Positions 58,577 through 64,000 of a stretch of DNA of 64,000 bases are shown piece by piece. The stretch covers positions 1 to 64,000 of the forward strand of contig JAIXMP010000056.1 of the NCBI GenBank assembly GCA_025677815.1, written 5' to 3'. Numbering within the stretch: the first letter of the stretch is position 1; every line of letters begins with the position of its first letter. The position numbers and the translations under genes were made by a program. This DNA is from Phascolomyces articulosus. Its lineage: Eukaryota; Mucoromycota; Mucoromycetes; Mucorales; Lichtheimiaceae. Under the pieces are notes generated by a model. It had not been told where the DNA came from and made no database searches. It worked only from the letters and a program-made list of their open reading frames with translations.

Positions 58577-61500
58577 TTAAGCTGCATGAGAAGCTGAACC
58601 AGAAGGTCCACTTACGCTACCACGTTGTTGTTTCTATTATGAAGGTAGATAATAAGTTAGTAAGATGAAAATAGATACGTCCCATCCTATATATAAAGGT
58701 CAACTTACACCATGATGAGGAACTTTATAAGATTCGTCACCTTCTTTTTGTGGTGCTTCAGCATTTCTAAAGTCCTTGACAGATTTATACTTGGAAAGAA
58801 GTTCATTCAAACGATCATTGACCTTAAGGTCTCTCTTGTTCTTATCCTTGCGATAGAAAGTATAAGCCCAGAACTTTTCCAATCCATAAAGATGTCCATT
58901 ATCGTAGTCAGAAAGAGTCAATTCTTGGAAATCAGCAAAGATTTCCTTACGATAACGTTTTTCTAAACCATATGAATAGAAACGGAATAAACATTCCAAA
59001 CCATATCTAAAAATAAAAGATGACAATCATCATCATCATCATCATATCCATTTAGTTTTCCTCTTGATTTTCTTGATATAAAAAAAATAATCATTTTCAT
59101 TTTTTTTTTTACCTGTAGTTTTGGTTAGCATCTTCAACAGCAAACTTCTTGAATTCATTATACATGCGCTTGTTAAAATGATCACGTAAAAAGTGAGACC
59201 AGAAACGGAAAAGAGTATTCATTTCTTGAGATTGACCTACACCCAATCGTTTACGTTCTCTAAGTGCCTTGGCATGGTATTTGTAATATTTATGTTGAAC
59301 AAATCCATTTTCACGCAACAATTCATGACTAGGATGTTCAAAGTGGGGGAACGAATGGGCCATTTCCAATGAAGCAGATAAATCATTCATAGCAGGTGAT
59401 TTGCCATAACTGGTCGATAATAAATCATTGGGATTGTAATGATAGGCTTCTTCACTTAATACCCAACCCACATGACCATGATCTTGATCCTTCTTACCAC
59501 CAGGGACAGCACCAACAGCAGCAGCGGCAGCAGCAGATTGAGGAGTGGTACCAAAGAATGCACTGCTAGGTAAGGATTCAGGTCGAACGGGATAGAATCG
59601 AGGTGCTTTCTTGGCTGTCTTGATAGGCTTGGTCGATTTGGCAATCAAATCACCCAAAGAAGTTTCACGTTGTTTTGCGCTGGCACTCAATTGAGCAAAT
59701 TGTTCAGGATCCATGGTGCCAACCTTACGGTTGCTGTTGCCTTGTTCATGGGAACCTAAACCAGATTCATATTGGTACAAACCTTCATTGATCATATCCA
59801 AGATATCATCATTCATCTTGGAACGATCAAACGAAGCATGCGACTTGTCATTTCGCTTGCGTTGAGTAACAATCATAATACGAGCAACAGTGCTTTCATC
59901 TAAATCGTCGTCATCGTCGAATTCAGAGTCATCATCGGATAAGTAATATTTTTGAACTGTGTTGGGACGACTACCATCCACCCAATCTTCATCTTCGAAT
60001 TCAAAAAGATCATCATCGTCTTGGTTGGCGCCATTTGCTTCCTTGCCAGTGGTTGAGGATTGTTGATGGTGAGATTTGCGACGTTCACCATTGATGGCTG
60101 CGCTGGGTGATTGAACAGTAGGTGCAGCACCAGTAGGACGAGCCAAGGAGGCAAGTGTAGGATGAGGTGGATTAGCAGGCATATTTTGTTTTACGGCATC
60201 AGCAGCTGTCTTGGGTTCTTTTGCAGAAGCAGCAGCAGCAGGAAGAATCCAGGTTTGCCATCCTTCACGTCGACGCACCTTATCACCCTTCACTTCAACA
60301 TTGGCACTTTCACTTAAAGCTTCATTGATCAAATGAATATCGGTCGTCAATGCCTTGACACGGTTAAAGTTGGCAATCAATTGAACAGGTACATAACCTT
60401 CAACATCCATCTATATATATTTATATACCATCATCCAATTCATTTTATTAGTTAATCCACTCCTATCCAAACTTTTCTCGGTTTTTCATCTTTCATACCT
60501 GACTACGCAAGAAAAGATCACTGCAGAGATTGTCTACGCTAAAGTAGTAATCACTAATAAAAAAATACACATCCACGCCCCCCAAAAAAAACAAGTTAGT
60601 ACCCAACATTGAAAAAAAAAACCATCTTTTCCCCCTTTCCATCCAAATATATATAAGTATAAAAGAGAAAAAAAACCACTAAATTACATTTGTTGGATAA
60701 TATAAAACTTGAGAGTTTCGGCATCAATGTTAATATAATAAGGTCTTAAACGGCTGGCATTCATATAATCGAAACGACGGCTACCATGGAATCCACCACG
60801 TCCACGTCCTCGACCACGTCCACGATATCCTCCACCACGACCATGATGATAACTGGATGAACCATTGGTGGGTGGTGCACGCGATGAAGTGTGTCGTTGT
60901 TGTTGTGGTGCTGTTTCAGTTGTTGAAGCAGTGGTTGTGGAGGAAGAAGGCTTTTCAGTAGTGGAAGTGGTTGCGGGAGTAGCTGTAGAAGGTGCGGCAG
61001 TGGATGACGAAGAAGTGGTAGTAGTGGCCTTTGTAGTACCGTTTTCAGTGTTAGTGGTTGCTGTTGCTGGTGTTGCTGTTACAGTAGTAGTAGCAGTTGT
61101 AGAAGACGTGGCGGTTGTGCCTGTGGTTGTAGCTGCTGCTGTTTTACCTTGAGTGGCATTCTCTTCATTTGACTTGTTGCTCTCGGTCTTTACAAATTGT
61201 CGTGGTGGATGACTACCCCGTCGAGGTTTGCGAACATCTCTACGATCACTGTGTGCACGGCCACGCGAGCTACGTGCGCGGCCGTTAGGAGTAGGTGTTG
61301 AGTGTGTAATGGTCGGGGTATAAGGCTTCCATTGACCTCTTCCTTTGCCTATATAATTCGATACTTTGTTAAAAAAATCGGGACGAACTTGTTTCATTTT
61401 CTGGGTAGAATCGCTGTTGAAAAAAAAAATAGATACCTTTAGGAGCAGTGAATTTATTCTTGGATTCTTCTTCTACAGGCTTATCCAATGCTTCTTTTGG

Positions 61501-61979
61501 TGCAGGCCAAGCTTCTATAAAGAATTGATATACACATATATATAAATATGAAATTCATTGGTATTTATATAAAATACATAAGTTAATTGACATCATTTTT
61601 GCCTTGTTATTTTATAATACATCTATTCAAAACAAAAATGTTGCAAATATAGAAAGAACGTAATAGATATATATGTATATTATTTACCGGAACTGGCGGA
61701 TGCCTTTTGTTCAGTTGTCGAGTCAGTACCATTGGTAGCAGCAGATTTCCGTACCTGCCATACATTGACAGCAGGTGCAGGTGCTGCCACTGTTTGCTTT
61801 TCAGTGGTTACTTCTGTTTTGTTGTCATTGTTGTCATTAGCAGTGTTATTCTCGGTCGATTTCGTTTCTCCCGTAGTTGGTGGTTGTTCTTGTTGTGTTT
61901 GTTGCTGCTGTTGTTGTTGTTGTTGTTCTTTTTCAACGTTTTCAGCAGAAGTAGAGGCAGCAGAGGTGGCGTTCACCAT
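58577..61979 (-). CDS. larp1: La-related protein 1 (LARP1)
   Basis: About seven exons from the ATG at 61979 to TAA at 58577. LARP1 binds the cap and 5'-TOP motifs of ribosomal-protein mRNAs and couples their translation to TOR. The N terminus is Gln/Thr/Ala-rich; AVNVWQVRK and EAWPAPKEA follow. An RG-rich region with [12 protein letters not shown] precedes the La motif, which is spread over three exons: [55 protein letters not shown] with [13 protein letters not shown]. After an acidic linker ([14 protein letters not shown]) the C-terminal DM15 repeats appear: [20 protein letters not shown] and [56 protein letters not shown]. The end is [14 protein letters not shown]. The La motif with three DM15 repeats is diagnostic for LARP1. 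Confidence 0.93.
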
Positions 61980-63758
61980 TATGCGTTATATTGTTTTTAT
62001 AAGGTTATTATTATTATTCGTGAAAGAGTCGGGATAAAAACGGTTTTCTCTCTAGTTTTGAGGAAGGGGGGTTTAGAGTGAATAAAAAAAAACACAGCTC
62101 AATAAAAAAATGTTATTGTTATTGCTGTTATTGTTCTTCTTGTAAATAAATAGCTAAGAAGTGTTGTTGTTGTTGTTATTATTTAATGATGTTTCCTTTC
62201 TTTACACAATGTGCTTCAAAGGGAAACTTTAGTTATAAATGAAAAACGTTCCGGGGAAAAAAAAAAGAATGCCGTATTGTAAAAAACGTTCTTCTCCGAG
62301 TTGAACCCAAAGGTTTAAAAAAAAAACTTATTTCAAATGGTGGCTGAGGTCTGAAGGGAAAATGAAAAAAATACTCATGGCCTGGCAAAAGTTGGTTGCT
62401 CACTTTTTTTTTTCTGGTGGCTTACTTGACTAATACACGAAACCAACAGAGTTTTTTTGACACCTTCGGCAACTCAAAAAAAAAGTAAAACATGAGTAAT
62501 GCAAATCAAAATTTCTTATTTTATCACGTATGCTTTTTTTTTATTTTCTAATCATTTTGACTGACCACATTTTTTAATTTTTTCATGTTTATCCATAATG
62601 AATATCCAGACTTGATTTTTTTGCATTACCTTTGTTACATGTTTATTCCAAATTAAAGCCTATTGTAACAAATAAATCATATGTCACCATGACAATAATA
62701 TGCCTAAGGAAATACGTACCATACCCAATTACACTCTTAAGATAAACTTTGTTATTAATTCTTATTGTTCTACCGTATAAATAACATTCAATACAATGGG
62801 AAAGGAAATTCAAGAGTTATATACAAAGAGTCTTTCATCATTATTATTTAGTTACTAACCATCCTATTTATGATACTATGCTAAGTACACAAGAAAAGAC
62901 AACAAAACTCATAAGAATACAACATAGTATAATAATTTAAAAGGAGAGGGGACATTGTAAATACCATTACGTTAGCCTTTTATATTCTACATATTTTTTT
63001 ATGACACATCATTAAAGTTATATGGGTTGCACACATTGCTAACAGGTTTTAATAATAAAGCAGTACAACTAAAACGATATGGCTGATCATTACTAACATG
63101 TCAATATTTAATAAAGTTGATGATAATACAACAACACATAAATATGAATTATCCAATCAGAAGAACCATGTTTACTACCTATCTAATGTCTAATTTAATA
63201 TAATCATTATATATATATATAAATGATATAGGTTCCTTTTTAAATAAGTTATAAGATACAAATATATCTACGTACATAAATACATTTATATATTTAACAA
63301 CAAAGAAGAAGAAGAAAAAGGAGGGGTGAATATGTCAAGACTAAATTTGGGATATTTCACTCCTTAATGAACGAGTTTTAACTTCTCCTTCTTCTATTCA
63401 TCCATTTAAGACCCCTTAAAAAATAGTTATTTAATAGTAGTAGTACTAATACTGCATTATGAATATACGTATATGAATAATAATAATAATAATAATATTC
63501 AAGTATGAGTCTAGAAAATAGAACAAATGAGATCCCAATAGATTCTCTTTTTTATGAATCAAAAGCTATATAGGAAAAATATCCCTTCACATTTCTCCTC
63601 ACTTTTTTTTCCTTCTCTTCTTGTTTTTCGTATTTTATATATATATATATATATATATCTTTTTTGTTGACTGATCCTGACATATTCATATATTTTACAT
63701 TACGATACTTTTCTTACAAAAGAATATATAATAAAAAGATATCAAATAGTGGGGAAAA
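61980..63758. other. 1.8-kb intergenic region, no gene
   Basis: The LARP1 promoter (GTTGTT/ATTATT repeats, A/T runs) and, on the right, the promoter of the next gene with TA repeats at 63637-63658. No exon is supported. Confidence 0.6.
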
Positions 63759-64000
63759 ATGGCATGTTGTCAGAGGTATATATATATATTTCGCATATCA
63801 TGATAAATGTACATGCATCGATGCATAATCATATTTAGAATAAAAATTCACACACAAACTTATTCACTTTTTTTTTTGTTTGATCCGGATTATATTTTAT
63901 CTTGGATAATCACTAGGTTGAGTAAATGCTATTTAGTGATAACCAACATACTTTTTGCATGCTTTGGTGCTGCTATGATTGCTTTTGGTATGATGAGTAC
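63759..64000 (+). CDS. tetraspanin-like membrane protein, N-terminal part (cut by window end)
   Basis: A 17-nt first exon (63759-63775, MACCQ plus two bases, donor GTATAT) splices in phase to an exon starting at 63917 after CACTAG. The product reads LSKCYLVITNILFA followed by CFGAAMIAFGMMS and runs off the window. A short cytoplasmic Cys-rich N terminus followed by a long Ala/Ile/Phe membrane span containing an Asn is the tetraspanin first-helix pattern (K-x-x-L-x-x-x-N-x-x-F-x-x-x-G). Membrane-proximal cysteines could be palmitoylated. Only ~35 residues are visible, so other multi-span proteins are possible. Confidence 0.5.

Noticed and set aside
60865..62081. Plus-strand Val- and Cys-rich reading frames
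   Set aside because: They are antisense shadows of the Thr/Ala/Gln-rich N-terminal half of LARP1.
1..64000. tRNA genes
   Set aside because: I looked for T-loop GGTTCGAATCC-type sequences with a plausible acceptor stem. The only near match (GGTTCGAAACC, ~1328) lies inside the transposase relic with no clover-leaf around it.

Overview
The window is a piece of an AT-rich fungal nuclear genome, most likely from the Mucorales (Mucoromycota). The evidence is short GT-AG introns with strong GTAAGT/GTATGT donors, simple repeats of AT-rich triplets, fungal housekeeping genes (ALG5, POP1, VTC, palC, EAF1), and degenerate elements that resemble CACTA/tnp2-like transposases and orphan families I know from Mucorales. 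The genus cannot be fixed from this sequence.

Region 1-9.4 kb is a graveyard of mobile DNA. It holds a broken tnp2-type transposase on the minus strand (0.8-3.2 kb), a 5'-truncated 3' end of 28S rRNA (3.8-4.3 kb), and a single-stranded-DNA-binding-like gene (4.9-5.7 kb) between two arrays of ~34-bp degenerate repeats that point in opposite directions. A cysteine-rich gene with an in-frame stop follows (6.0-7.1 kb), then a second transposon tail (7.8-8.05 kb) and an unclear small multi-exon locus (8.6-9.0 kb).

Region 9.9-17.7 kb is gene-dense. ALG5 (minus) and POP1 (plus) are divergent and share a 189-bp promoter. POP1 converges on a secreted Dcr2-type metallophosphatase that carries six beta-prism-like repeats.

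Region 17.7-28.5 kb is sparse. It contains a tiny secreted peptide gene, an MBIP-like gene, and a decayed copy of what looks like a Mucorales-expanded orphan family.

Region 28.5-46.4 kb is again gene-dense. In order it holds an Integrator subunit 10-like protein, two unrecognised conserved-looking genes in convergent pairing, an Mgr3-like mitochondrial TPR protein, a VTC polyphosphate-complex subunit, the splicing factor SF3B2/Cus1, and palC/BROX (divergent from SF3B2, 225 bp apart).

Region 46.4-64 kb starts with about 4 kb of repeat-rich spacer. A 101-residue stand-alone gene follows whose product matches only the C-terminal regulatory segment of calcineurin A. Then come NuA4 subunit EAF1 and LARP1, both on the minus strand, a long spacer, and the first exons of a tetraspanin-like membrane protein cut by the window end.

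The genes are not a pathway; most are single housekeeping genes. The observations most worth following are the orphan calcineurin regulatory segment, the SSB-like gene between inverted repeat arrays, and the Integrator-like subunit in a fungus. All exon joins were worked out by hand from splice sites and reading frame; where I give a protein length, the joined exons sum to a whole number of codons.
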